Of a DNA stretch of 8,864 bases, positions 1-6,360 are shown piece by piece (within the stretch, counting starts at the first letter, position 1; every line of letters starts with the position of its first letter). Origin of the DNA: an uncultured Clostridia bacterium (GTDB lineage Bacteria; Bacillota; Clostridia; Oscillospirales; Acutalibacteraceae); NCBI GenBank assembly GCA_944382025.1, contig CALWMQ010000081.1, forward strand, positions 1-8,864, read 5' to 3'. A model generated the notes under the pieces. It had not been told where the DNA came from, made no database searches, and worked only from the letters and a program-made list of their open reading frames with translations. The position numbers and the translations under genes were made by a program.

Positions 1-754
1 CATTGGGTTTGCGGTCATCTTGGACGTAGTTCACCACCGGCACTGGAAGAAACTCGCCCTCCACAGCCGGGTCGCTTTAGCTGTGACCGGCGCACTGCTT
101 CTTTCCGGTACATGCCTGATCGCTTTGCTGGAATGGGGGAAGCCCGGTACTCTGGCAGATCCGGCCGCTGACCTCAATCCCGCTGAAAAAATAATGGCTG
201 CCGGTTTCCAGTCGGTGACCCTGCGTACTGCCGGTTATGCTACCATTGATCAGGGAGCCCTCACCCCCGCAGGGCAGATGGTCAGTATTATTTATATGTT
301 TATCGGCGCATCCCCCGCCTCCACCGGCGGCGGTATCAAAACAACGACCTTATTTATTGTCTTGTTGTCCGTCATGGTGATGGTCCGCCGCAAAGAAGAC
401 TATAACGTGGCCCAGCGGCGTCTCAATTTCCAGCTGGTCCGCCGGGCACAGGCGGTGGTGTTCCTGGCTCTGGGCCTGGTGCTGGCGGATACGGTCATCA
501 TCTGCGCCACGGAAGGGGCTGCGGGGGGTGCGGAAACCCTGGCTGACATTTTGTTCGAGGTGGTATCCGCTTTCGGCACGGTAGGCCTGTCTACCGGTAT
601 TACCCCCGAACTCAGCGTTTTGTCCAAGCTGCTGGTTTCCCTGACTATGTTCATCGGCCGCGTAGGCCCGCTGACTGTGTCCATGGCCCTCTCCGGCGGT
701 ATGCGGAAACCCGACGCTATCCGGTATCCTGAGGACCGGATTATGGTAGGATAA
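1..754 (+). CDS. ktrB: KtrB/TrkH-family potassium uptake channel subunit, C-terminal part (5' end outside window)
   Basis: This is the ion-conducting membrane subunit of a KtrAB/Trk-type K+ uptake system in the cytoplasmic membrane. The frame is already open at position 2 and reads IGFAVILD before the first possible start (TTG at 20), so the gene begins outside the window. About 250 residues are visible; family members are near 450. Seen in order: a hydrophobic helix (ALAVTGALLLSG), the third pore loop with the filter-type motif TLRTAGY, the glycine-rich intramembrane stretch ASTGGGIKTTT that gates KtrB channels, a basic cytosolic linker (VRRKEDYN), another helix, and the fourth pore loop FGTVGLSTGI followed by FIGRVGPLT. 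All are hallmarks of the SKT family (Trk/Ktr/HKT). The KtrA gene starts 37 bp after the stop, so the two are almost certainly co-transcribed. No internal break is seen. K+ versus Na+ coupling cannot be told from this part. Confidence 0.95.
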   Translation, partial: IGFAVILDVVHHRHWKKLALHSRVALAVTGALLLSGTCLIALLEWGKPGTLADPAADLNPAEKIMAAGFQSVTLRTAGYATIDQGALTPAGQMVSIIYMFIGASPASTGGGIKTTTLFIVLLSVMVMVRRKEDYNVAQRRLNFQLVRRAQAVVFLALGLVLADTVIICATEGAAGGAETLADILFEVVSAFGTVGLSTGITPELSVLSKLLVSLTMFIGRVGPLTVSMALSGGMRKPDAIRYPEDRIMVG

Positions 755-791
755 CACGTTGGCGGATCCACGAAAAGGGAGGAAAATCTCT

Positions 792-1454
792 ATGATGAAA
801 CAAATCGCTGTTTTAGGGCTGAGCCGTTTCGGTATCAGCGTGGCCCAATCCCTGGCGTCCATGGGAGTAGAGGTGCTGGGGGTGGATAATGATCCGGAGA
901 AAGTGGCGGACATGGCTCATCATCTGACTCATGTAGTACAGGCGGATATTCTGGATGGGGATGCTTTGGATTCCCTGGGATTGCGGAATTTCGACGCGGT
1001 GGTGCTCAGCATTAAAAATGTGGAGATCAGCTGCCTGGCGGTTATCGCCCTGAAGGATCATGGTGCGGGCAGGATTGTGGCCCAGGCTACCAGCGACGCC
1101 CACGCCAAGATTCTGGAACGCATTGGCGCGGATAAAATTATTATGCCGGAAAAGGACATGGGGATCCGCCTGGCCAGAAACCTGGCCAGCAGCAATCTGG
1201 TGGATTATATGGAGCTGTCGGCCCGCCATAGCCTGATGGAAATCCAGGCGTTGGATGAATGGGTTGGACATACTCTGCGGGACAGCAATATCCGCAGCAA
1301 ATACGGGGTCAACGTAGTGGCTATCCGGTCCGGGAAATCCATCAATGTAGCGCCCAACGCGGAGGATATCATTCATGATGGGGATCTGATGGTGGTGATT
1401 GGGGAAAACGAGGATCTCAATAAACTGAATAAATTTAAAACCAACCGTAAATGA
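792..1454 (+). CDS. ktrA: KtrA/TrkA-type RCK regulatory subunit of K+ uptake
   Basis: A cytosolic subunit of 220 aa, the usual length for KtrA (about 220), that assembles as a ring under KtrB and gates it on nucleotide binding. Residues 4-125 form the RCK N-terminal Rossmann domain: the glycine loop GLSRFG (9-14), acidic residues D32 and D34 at the end of beta-2, and the KtrA-typical stretch IGADKIIMPEKDMG (111-124). Residues 135-216 form the RCK_C domain, which binds c-di-AMP in characterised KtrA proteins; whether it does so here is inference. The ATG at 792 was chosen because AAAGGGAGGAAA (773-784) lies just upstream and the product then begins MMKQIAVLGL like its relatives; the upstream TTG at 759 would add unconserved residues. 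ATG 795 is an equally spaced alternative. Oddity: the second glycine of the GxGxxG loop is serine (S11). Confidence 0.95.
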   Translation: MMKQIAVLGLSRFGISVAQSLASMGVEVLGVDNDPEKVADMAHHLTHVVQADILDGDALDSLGLRNFDAVVLSIKNVEISCLAVIALKDHGAGRIVAQATSDAHAKILERIGADKIIMPEKDMGIRLARNLASSNLVDYMELSARHSLMEIQALDEWVGHTLRDSNIRSKYGVNVVAIRSGKSINVAPNAEDIIHDGDLMVVIGENEDLNKLNKFKTNRK

Positions 1455-1583
1455 GTGCTTGGGGATGACGGACGGGATTTCCGGCTAGGGACAGGCCGTT
1501 TAAGGGCTTGGCGGAACCAGACGGATGGCCCGTTTGGGGATCATCCCAGCACAGTCTATACGTTGTTGGTTACCGATACCTTG

Positions 1584-1615
1584 TATGCCCGCTGCCAGTT
1601 TTGGCTGCGGGCATA
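1584..1615 (+). terminator. Long hairpin in the ktrA 3' region, possible terminator
   Basis: A 14-nt arm (TATGCCCGC-T-GCCA) and its complement (TGGC-T-GCGGGCATA) flank a GTTT loop. The stem is 9 bp plus 4 bp with one central T-T mismatch. The following bases (TTTGATAG) are only weakly T-rich, so it may be a processing or stability hairpin or a leaky terminator. It lies about 130 nt beyond the ktrA stop. Confidence 0.4.
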
Positions 1616-1653
1616 TTTGATAGGGCAATCGCATATTGCTGTTGGCGATATAC

Positions 1654-1680
1654 CCGCATTTTATGGAATGCGGTTTTGTT
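1654..1680 (+). terminator. Intrinsic terminator of the ktrBA transcript
   Basis: The perfect 7-bp stem CCGCATT / AATGCGG with a 6-nt loop (TTATGG) is followed directly by TTTTGTT, which is the form of a Rho-independent terminator on the plus strand. It lies 200 nt after the ktrA stop and just before the 3' end of the convergent AraC gene. The minus strand shows no matching T-tract, so it is unlikely to end the AraC transcript. The 262 bp between ktrA and the regulator hold no convincing gene. Confidence 0.65.
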
Positions 1681-1716
1681 GAGAGTGTATTCAGTGATAC
1701 AGAGAAAAGGGAGCTT

Positions 1717-2553
1717 TCACTGGGAGCGGGCTGATGATGGCCGGGAGCCGTTTTCCTTCCGCTGATAGGCAGCGGGGGAGATTCCGTAACGACTTTTGAA
1801 CAGCCGGGAAAAATGGGATAGATCCCCGAACCCGCAGGAATACTGGATCTGGGTAACCGATAGGTTGGTTGATCGGAGCAGGTCTGCCGCCCGCTCCAGA
1901 CGATATTGGATGATGTATTGCTGGGGCGACAGGCCTAAATACCGTTTAAAGACCCGGAAAAGTTGGCTTCGGTCCACACCGCAGCGGGCCGCTAACCCTT
2001 CCACAGAGAGAGAATAGGAATAATTTTTACGGATAAAGTCCAAAGCGACGTCCAACATCCGGCTTCCGGATTCCCCTGAGCGGGAGGCCACCAAAAGAGA
2101 AAAAAAGCCGTATAATCCGGCTAACAGGGCAAAATCATGAGCACCTGCCTCAAATCGGGCGGTGAGTTCTTCCACCTGGAAGCGTACCGCCTCCCCGTTC
2201 TCAAAGGACAGGATCGGCTGTTCCCGTGACAGGCCGCAGGCTGCCAGGATATCGCTGGCCTCCCTACCATGAAAACCCACCCACCCATATTGCCAGGGAC
2301 GCAGGAGATCAGCTGTATAGGTGGTTATTTGGCCCGGCATAATCAGAAACCCCTGCCCTGGCTCTAAAGAGTAGGATTTTTCCGGAGTGTAAAACCGGCC
2401 TTTTCCCTTGAATACGCAGTGGATCAGGTAGTGATCTCGGACGGCGGGGCCAAAGGAATGCCCCTTGGCGCAGGCTTCCCAGCCGCATTGATACAGGTTG
2501 AGCCCATGTTCCAACGGATTGGGGCGATCCGGCCGATAAACCAATGTCATCAT
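1717..2553 (-). CDS. AraC-family (MsmR-like) transcriptional regulator of alpha-galactoside use
   Basis: A 278-aa two-domain DNA-binding regulator. Residues 10-100 form an N-terminal AraC-type cupin that would sense the inducer; the segment around GKGRFYTPEKSYSLEPGQ (50-67), then MPGQITTY and WQYGWVGFHG, resembles the MsmR/RafR group controlling raffinose and melibiose genes. Residues 166-265 carry the paired helix-turn-helix: first HTH about 183-204 (SVEGLAARCGVDRSQLFRVF), second about 232-253, followed by the family signature GFGDLSHFSRLFK and GISPAAY. The ATG at 2553 has AAAGGAG (plus-strand 2561-2567) 7 nt upstream; ATG 2550 is also possible. It is divergent from melA with 162 bp between, and twin repeats in that gap are its likely operator. 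It is therefore inferred to activate melA and to repress itself. The inducer is inferred from the neighbour, not seen. Confidence 0.92.
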   Translation of the reverse strand: MMTLVYRPDRPNPLEHGLNLYQCGWEACAKGHSFGPAVRDHYLIHCVFKGKGRFYTPEKSYSLEPGQGFLIMPGQITTYTADLLRPWQYGWVGFHGREASDILAACGLSREQPILSFENGEAVRFQVEELTARFEAGAHDFALLAGLYGFFSLLVASRSGESGSRMLDVALDFIRKNYSYSLSVEGLAARCGVDRSQLFRVFKRYLGLSPQQYIIQYRLERAADLLRSTNLSVTQIQYSCGFGDLSHFSRLFKSRYGISPAAYQRKENGSRPSSARSQ

Positions 2554-2584
2554 TTCTCTTCTCCTTTCCGGGCGCTATAGGAAC

Positions 2585-2613
2585 AGTATATACTGGAAAT
2601 CCAAAAGATACAA
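2585..2613 (-). promoter_or_regulatory. Probable promoter of the AraC-family regulator
   Basis: On the minus strand, TATACT (plus 2585-2590, one mismatch to TATAAT) lies 17 bp downstream of TTGTAT (plus 2608-2613, only the TTG half matching TTGACA). The expected start is about 12 nt before the ribosome binding site. The -10 sits in a perfect 12-bp palindrome, CAGTATATACTG (2584-2595), and the -35 lies inside the left copy of the tandem repeat. A weak -35 overlapped by an operator fits self-repression. Confidence 0.45.
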
Positions 2614-2639
2614 CATAAAGTCAAAAGGATACAACATAA
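2602..2639. promoter_or_regulatory. Tandem direct-repeat operator, probably for the AraC-family regulator
   Basis: Two direct repeats, CAAAAGATACAACATAA (2602-2618) and CAAAAGGATACAACATAA (2622-2639), share the identical 12-mer GATACAACATAA exactly 21 bp apart, two helical turns. AraC-family dimers commonly bind such direct half-sites. The right copy ends 5 bp before the melA -35, the usual place for an activator touching RNA polymerase; the left copy covers the probable -35 of the regulator gene. The copies differ by one inserted G. Confidence 0.75.
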
Positions 2640-2644
2640 GGCTC

Positions 2645-2674
2645 TTGGCGGGAAGCGTGAATTTTCGGTAGAAT
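2645..2674 (+). promoter_or_regulatory. Probable melA promoter
   Basis: TTGGCG (2645-2650) and TAGAAT (2669-2674) are separated by 18 bp and resemble sigma-A -35 and -10 boxes (TTGACA, TATAAT) with imperfect matches, as expected for an activator-dependent promoter. The implied start near 2681 leaves a leader of about 35 nt with the ribosome binding site GGAGGA (2705-2710). Confidence 0.6.
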
Positions 2675-2715
2675 GAGGGCAGTGATACCGAATATGGAAA
2701 GGATGGAGGAACGAT

Positions 2716-4023
2716 ATGAAACTGACGTTTATTGGGGCAGGAAGCACGGTTTTTGCCCGGAATGTCATCGGCGATTGTATTCTTACCCCGGAACTGGGGG
2801 ACTTTGATGTGTGTTTGTTTGATATTGACCCGCAGAGGCTGGATGAGTCCTACCAGATTCTCTGCAACATCAACACAACAGCTAACGGCAAGGCCCACAT
2901 TACTAAGACCTTAGATCGTACGGAAGCCTTTAACGGAGCGGATTTTGTGGTCAACGCGATTCAGGTGGGATTATATGAACCCTGTACTGTCACTGATTTT
3001 CAGGTGCCGAAAAAATACGGGCTGCGCCAAACCATCGCCGATACCTTGGGGATCGGGGGGATCTTCCGGGCCTTGCGGACGATCCCGGTGATGGAGAGCT
3101 ACGCCGAGGATATGCAGCGGTTATGCCCGCGGGCTCTGCTGCTCAACTACACGAATCCAATGGCGATGCTGACCGGTTACCTTCAGCGGTATACCGGCGT
3201 CCATACGGTGGGGCTATGCCATTCGGTACAGGTCTGCGCTCCCCATTTGCTGGAATCCCTGGATTTGAAGGAGTATGTGGATGCGTGCCGCTGGGAGATC
3301 GCCGGCATCAACCATCAAGCTTGGTTGCTGAGGATCGAGGATCTGGCGGGCAATGACCTGTATCCCGAAATCAAGCGCCGGGCTGCCAAAATGGATCGGG
3401 AAAAGAACGGCCAGGATTTGGTGCGTTTAGAGATTCTTAACCAGTTCGGTTATTACAATACCGAGTCCAGCGAGCATACTGCCGAGTATCTGCCGTATTT
3501 TATGAAGAGCAGGTATCCTGAACTGATTGAACGGTACAACATTCCTCTGGATGAGTATCCCCGCCGCTGTGTGAACCAGATCAAGGGCTGGGCAGAGATG
3601 CGGGACAGCCTCTTGAAAGATTCTCATATTGAGCATCAAAAGACCCATGAATTTGCGTCGTATATTATCAAGGCGGTGATGAAGGATGAGCCTTACCGGA
3701 TTCATGGCAATGTACTGAATACCGGTCTTATTACCAATCTTCCTCAGAACGCCTGCGTTGAGGTACCTTGTATGGTGGACCGCAACGGCATCAATCCCTG
3801 TGTTGTAGGAGATCTGCCGGAGCAGTGTGCCGCCCTGAACCGTACCAATATCAACGTTCAGCTTCTCACCCTCCAAGCGGCCCGGACTCTAAAAAAGGAG
3901 TATATCTATATGGCGGCTATGTTGGATCCCCATACCAGTTCCGAGCTGTCTATTGATGATATCCGGGCACTGTGTGACGATATGATTGAGGCCCATAAAG
4001 GCTGGCTGCCGGAATATCATTGA
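2716..4023 (+). CDS. melA: Alpha-galactosidase, glycoside hydrolase family 4 (MelA-like)
   Basis: A cytosolic enzyme that hydrolyses alpha-galactosides such as melibiose, using NAD+ and a divalent metal (usually Mn2+) in the redox-elimination mechanism specific to GH4. Residues 1-40 hold the Rossmann NAD+ site: FIGAGST (5-11) and the acidic end of beta-2, FDID (35-38). The metal ligands of the family are C168 in CHSV (168-171) and H200 in GINH (197-200); CHSV is the signature of alpha-galactosidases, whereas alpha-glucuronidases carry CHE and alpha-glucosidases CDMP. NYTNPM (about 143-148) is also conserved. The product is 435 aa, close to E. coli MelA (about 450), and intact. ATG 2716 follows GGAGGA at 5 nt. 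There is no signal peptide, so the sugar must be imported, yet no permease is in the window. Another alpha-linked galactose-like substrate such as galacturonide cannot be excluded. Confidence 0.93.
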   Translation: MKLTFIGAGSTVFARNVIGDCILTPELGDFDVCLFDIDPQRLDESYQILCNINTTANGKAHITKTLDRTEAFNGADFVVNAIQVGLYEPCTVTDFQVPKKYGLRQTIADTLGIGGIFRALRTIPVMESYAEDMQRLCPRALLLNYTNPMAMLTGYLQRYTGVHTVGLCHSVQVCAPHLLESLDLKEYVDACRWEIAGINHQAWLLRIEDLAGNDLYPEIKRRAAKMDREKNGQDLVRLEILNQFGYYNTESSEHTAEYLPYFMKSRYPELIERYNIPLDEYPRRCVNQIKGWAEMRDSLLKDSHIEHQKTHEFASYIIKAVMKDEPYRIHGNVLNTGLITNLPQNACVEVPCMVDRNGINPCVVGDLPEQCAALNRTNINVQLLTLQAARTLKKEYIYMAAMLDPHTSSELSIDDIRALCDDMIEAHKGWLPEYH

Positions 4024-4398
4024 TTTGGCATGGCCGCTTCCTTGGAATGTGATGAAGAGGACGCTAGAGTCCCATCTCCCCTTGCGGTCCCAAAACCAAC
4101 CTGCGCGGCTCTAGCGGCTGCCGGTTTTGCCTGCGGCGCCAACCTATATTCGCTGTTTCCTGCCGCGCAGGGCGCCCTTAAACATTGCCTTTCAAAATTT
4201 CCCTGTAGTTTTTATAATGATAATTTTTGGACATAAGCAAGAGAAGCGGCCCCGCAAGGGGCCGCTTCTCTTTACAGTAATAAGATTGGGTTAGAGAAAA
4301 TGTTTGGTCATGCCTTGTCCGGGATGAAAGACCCACCCTTCTAAAGCGGCAGGGCAGCCGCGGTGCGGCCGTTAGCCGTTTCCCAAGGGGCAACTGGC
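4024..4398. other. Gene-free convergent spacer between melA and the DUF4956 gene
   Basis: These 375 bp separate two converging genes. Short open frames exist (for example ATG at 4030, 68 codons), but they lack a ribosome binding site and recognisable protein features, and one runs up to the terminator. The clear element is the large hairpin at 4239-4272. A TATAAT at 4213-4218 has no good -35. Weak GC-rich inverted repeats at 4346-4369 (GCGGC / GCCGC / GCGGC) could form a small alternative stem downstream of the minus-strand operon but have no T-tract. Confidence 0.6.
4239..4272. terminator. Strong bidirectional terminator hairpin between convergent genes
   Basis: The perfect 15-bp stem AAGAGAAGCGGCCCC / GGGGCCGCTTCTCTT has a GCAA tetraloop. 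The A- and T-rich stem ends supply a short T-tract in both directions (CTTCTCTTTA on plus, CTTCTCTTGC on minus). Its place between converging melA and DUF4956 genes supports a shared terminator for both transcripts. Confidence 0.8.
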
Positions 4399-5061
4399 TT
4401 ACAGCCCGAATTCCCCTTCATAGCTGACCAGGCTGGCGTCCAGAACGCCGTCCACGCCCAGGAACTTGTCAATAGTGGCCATTTCGCTGTCCTTCAGGGA
4501 GACCTCCAGGGTTAATTCCGCGCCGGAACGAGTCATGGTTCGGGATTTGACCCGGTGCTTGGGAAGGATCCGCAGGGCCTTGCCGATGTTGGCGGATTTG
4601 GCCGGATCATACCGCAGGACAAGCAGATAGGGGCTTTGGGATTTTTTGTGAAACAGAGTGATGACGAAGTACAGCAGGCCTACCGCGAAGCAGGCGACGC
4701 CGCCAACAATATAAATGCCGGCACCCGCCATGATGCCGCAGGTGATGGACCAGAACATGAAGACGGTGTCTACCGGATCCTTGATCGCTGTACGGAACCG
4801 GACAATAGACAAGGCGCCTACCATACCGAGAGACAGAGCCAGGTTGGAACTAACGGTACGGATGACCAGGGCGGTAACCAGGGACAGCAGTACCAAAGAA
4901 AAGGCGAAGCCTTTGGAGTACAGTACGCCGCGGAAGGTCTGCCGGTAGATCAGGAGGACAAAAAGCCCCATCAGAAAAGCGGTTCCCAACGAGGCCACCA
5001 TGTCCAATGGGGTGACCCCCTGCCGAAATTGCTCCAGTACACTGTTTTTGATTGCGTCCAT
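4399..5061 (-). CDS. DUF4956-family integral membrane protein
   Basis: A 220-aa membrane protein whose family function is not established. Hydrophobic segments lie at about 20-39, 51-68, 99-118 and 120-138, with the family signature between the second and third: SLGMVGALSIVRFRTAIKDP (77-96), a glycine- and arginine-rich stretch. Residues 145-220 are a soluble tail with alternating strands and helices (LLVLRYD; ELTLEVSLKD; IDKFLGVDGVLDASLVSYEG), plausibly a ferredoxin-like regulatory fold like that of MgtC-type proteins (inference). The ATG at 5061 has AAAGGA about 10 nt upstream. It is the last gene of the minus-strand cluster, 38 bp after the acetyltransferase stop, and the hairpin at 4239-4272 probably ends the transcript. 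DUF4956 genes are repeatedly found beside VTC-domain and CotH genes, as here, which suggests a joint membrane-linked function. Confidence 0.88.
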   Translation of the reverse strand: MDAIKNSVLEQFRQGVTPLDMVASLGTAFLMGLFVLLIYRQTFRGVLYSKGFAFSLVLLSLVTALVIRTVSSNLALSLGMVGALSIVRFRTAIKDPVDTVFMFWSITCGIMAGAGIYIVGGVACFAVGLLYFVITLFHKKSQSPYLLVLRYDPAKSANIGKALRILPKHRVKSRTMTRSGAELTLEVSLKDSEMATIDKFLGVDGVLDASLVSYEGEFGL

Positions 5062-5099
5062 TCTTTATCTGTCCTTTCTTTTGATACAGCCCCGGGGGC

Positions 5100-5642
5100 T
5101 TACAGGGTTTTGAGGATCCGGGCAGGGTTACCGCCTACCACTACGTTGTCGGGTACATCCTTGACCACTACCGCGCCGGAGGCTACCACCACGTTATCAC
5201 CGATGGTTACGCCCGGGTTAATGACGGCATTGCCGCCGATCCAGACGTTATCACCGATGGTGATGGGCTTGCCGTATTCCTTGCCGGAGTTCCGGTCAGC
5301 AGGGTCGATGGGATGGGTAGCGGTGTACAGAGATACCCTGGGCGCCAACATGCAGTTGTTTCCAATCGTGATGGGGCACACATCCAGCATAATACAATCG
5401 AAGTTGGCGAAGAAATTTTCCCCTACATAAATATTGCACCCATAATCACATTGGAAGGGTGGTTCTACCATGAAACTCTCGCCGGTTTTGCCGAACAGCT
5501 CCCGCAGCAGGCGGCATCGATCCGGGGAATCACTGTGGTTGAACCGGAAGGTAGTATCCCGGGCACGGGCCCGTTCCTCTGTGAGCTGTGGATCATAGGG
5601 GGCGTACATTTCCCCGGCCAGCATTTTTTCCTTTTCGGTCAT
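5100..5642 (-). CDS. maa: Maltose/galactoside-type O-acetyltransferase (left-handed beta-helix)
   Basis: A cytosolic acetyl-CoA-dependent sugar O-acetyltransferase of the LacA/Maa/NodL group, 180 aa (Maa is about 183). The N-terminus MTEKEKMLAGEMYAPYDPQL is the helical Mac domain. From about residue 60 the hexapeptide-repeat helix runs through YVGENFFANFD, ITIGNNCMLAPRV, ITIGDNVWIGGNAVI and VTIGDNVVVASGAVV to the end NPARILK. The catalytic histidine is H110 in YTATHP. The start at 5642 was chosen over one 69 bp upstream because AAGAGGTGAG stands about 8 nt before it and the sequence then matches family N-termini. It lies 43 bp after the VTC gene and 38 bp before the DUF4956 gene, all one strand, so co-transcription is likely. 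A short GC-rich inverted repeat (AGCCC / GGGCT) follows the stop. These enzymes have loose acceptor specificity, so the substrate is not known. Confidence 0.92.
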   Translation of the reverse strand: MTEKEKMLAGEMYAPYDPQLTEERARARDTTFRFNHSDSPDRCRLLRELFGKTGESFMVEPPFQCDYGCNIYVGENFFANFDCIMLDVCPITIGNNCMLAPRVSLYTATHPIDPADRNSGKEYGKPITIGDNVWIGGNAVINPGVTIGDNVVVASGAVVVKDVPDNVVVGGNPARILKTL

Positions 5643-5685
5643 GATTGTCTCACCTCTTGCGAAATGAATGAGGCGTAACGTGCCC

Positions 5686-6360
5686 CTATTGCAGGCTGCG
5701 GCAGAGCTCATATTTGGAGATGGCGCACCGGATAGCGGGGGTGGATTTCAAGAGCTGCCTCACAAAGTAGGGAAGGGCGTCATCATACTTGACCTCCATG
5801 ATGACCCGATCCGAGGGCAGTACCGGCAGAGTGAAGAGATCCCGGCTGAACAGGTCAGTGGCGTAGTTGCCGGTGTGCAGATCGTGGTCGAAGGTAATCC
5901 GTACATCCTGAAACACATACGCTTCCCGTTCATAATCCACGATAACGGCGGGGCGCAGCAGACGGGTACGGGCTTTCAGATAGAAATTCCGCAAAAGCTC
6001 ATGCTCACTCCGGTGAAACTCCCATAAATCCCCCCGAAGGATAGCGTCAGCCTGCTCCCGGGTTAGGGGGGCGGACAGCTTACGGGTCATGGTGTTCACC
6101 TTTTGCTTGGATTCCAGGCGAATGAACCGGTCATCCAGGTCATAAAAGCGGATACGGAATTTCTCCCGCTTTTCCACCCCTTCCACCTTATCCAAAAGCC
6201 CGCTTTGCAAATAATCATCAAAGTACAGACTGCGGATCAGGTACCGGCGGTCGGGGCCGGTATGTTCGTCCTGCTCCATGGCGGCCCGCAGGCGGCCCTG
6301 GAGCATCCTGCAGGCGGCGGAACTGATAAAAAATTTATTTTCGTGGCGATAGCCATCCAT
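5686..6360 (-). CDS. VTC-domain protein (polyphosphate-polymerase fold)
   Basis: A 224-aa protein that is nearly all VTC domain, the triphosphate-tunnel fold in which yeast Vtc4 makes polyphosphate from ATP. Charged tunnel motifs are seen in order: YRHENKFF (4-11, the RxExK strand), IRSLYFDD (42-49), KFRIRFYD (67-74), LESKQK (82-87), VIVDYERE (139-146), the probable metal and phosphate site IMEVKYDD (187-194, E189 and K191) and SKYELC (215-220). No membrane segment or signal peptide is seen, so it should be cytosolic. ATG 6360 was chosen because AAAGGAG (plus 6369-6375) is 8 nt upstream and the protein then starts at the conserved YRHENK. ATG 6378 and an upstream frame to 6471 lack this. It is followed by the acetyltransferase after 43 bp. 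Polyphosphate synthesis is inference from the fold; other nucleotide-triphosphate chemistry is possible. Confidence 0.88.
   Translation of the reverse strand: MDGYRHENKFFISSAACRMLQGRLRAAMEQDEHTGPDRRYLIRSLYFDDYLQSGLLDKVEGVEKREKFRIRFYDLDDRFIRLESKQKVNTMTRKLSAPLTREQADAILRGDLWEFHRSEHELLRNFYLKARTRLLRPAVIVDYEREAYVFQDVRITFDHDLHTGNYATDLFSRDLFTLPVLPSDRVIMEVKYDDALPYFVRQLLKSTPAIRCAISKYELCRSLQ

Noticed and set aside
1455..1765. Two open frames between ktrA and the AraC gene (GTG at 1455, and 1508-1765)
   Set aside because: Neither has a ribosome binding site or recognisable protein features, both overlap the hairpins, and one runs into the 3' end of the convergent AraC gene.
2650..2663. Possible CcpA catabolite-repression (cre) site inside the melA promoter
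   Set aside because: Only the AAGCGT core and a few flanking positions fit; both ends (TG and CA) of the consensus are missing, so the match is not convincing.
4185..4218. Possible plus-strand promoter (TTGCCT and TATAAT) before the 4239-4272 hairpin
   Set aside because: The spacing is 22 bp and the alternative TTTCAA is a poor -35; any transcript would be only about 50 nt before the terminator.
4030..4236. A 68-codon frame after melA
   Set aside because: It has no ribosome binding site before its ATG and no recognisable motif, and it ends at the terminator hairpin; probably chance.
4555..5430. A 291-codon plus-strand frame opposite the DUF4956 and acetyltransferase genes
   Set aside because: It lies antisense to two clear protein families, is low in hydrophobic structure and has no family resemblance; a frame shadow of GC-rich coding DNA.
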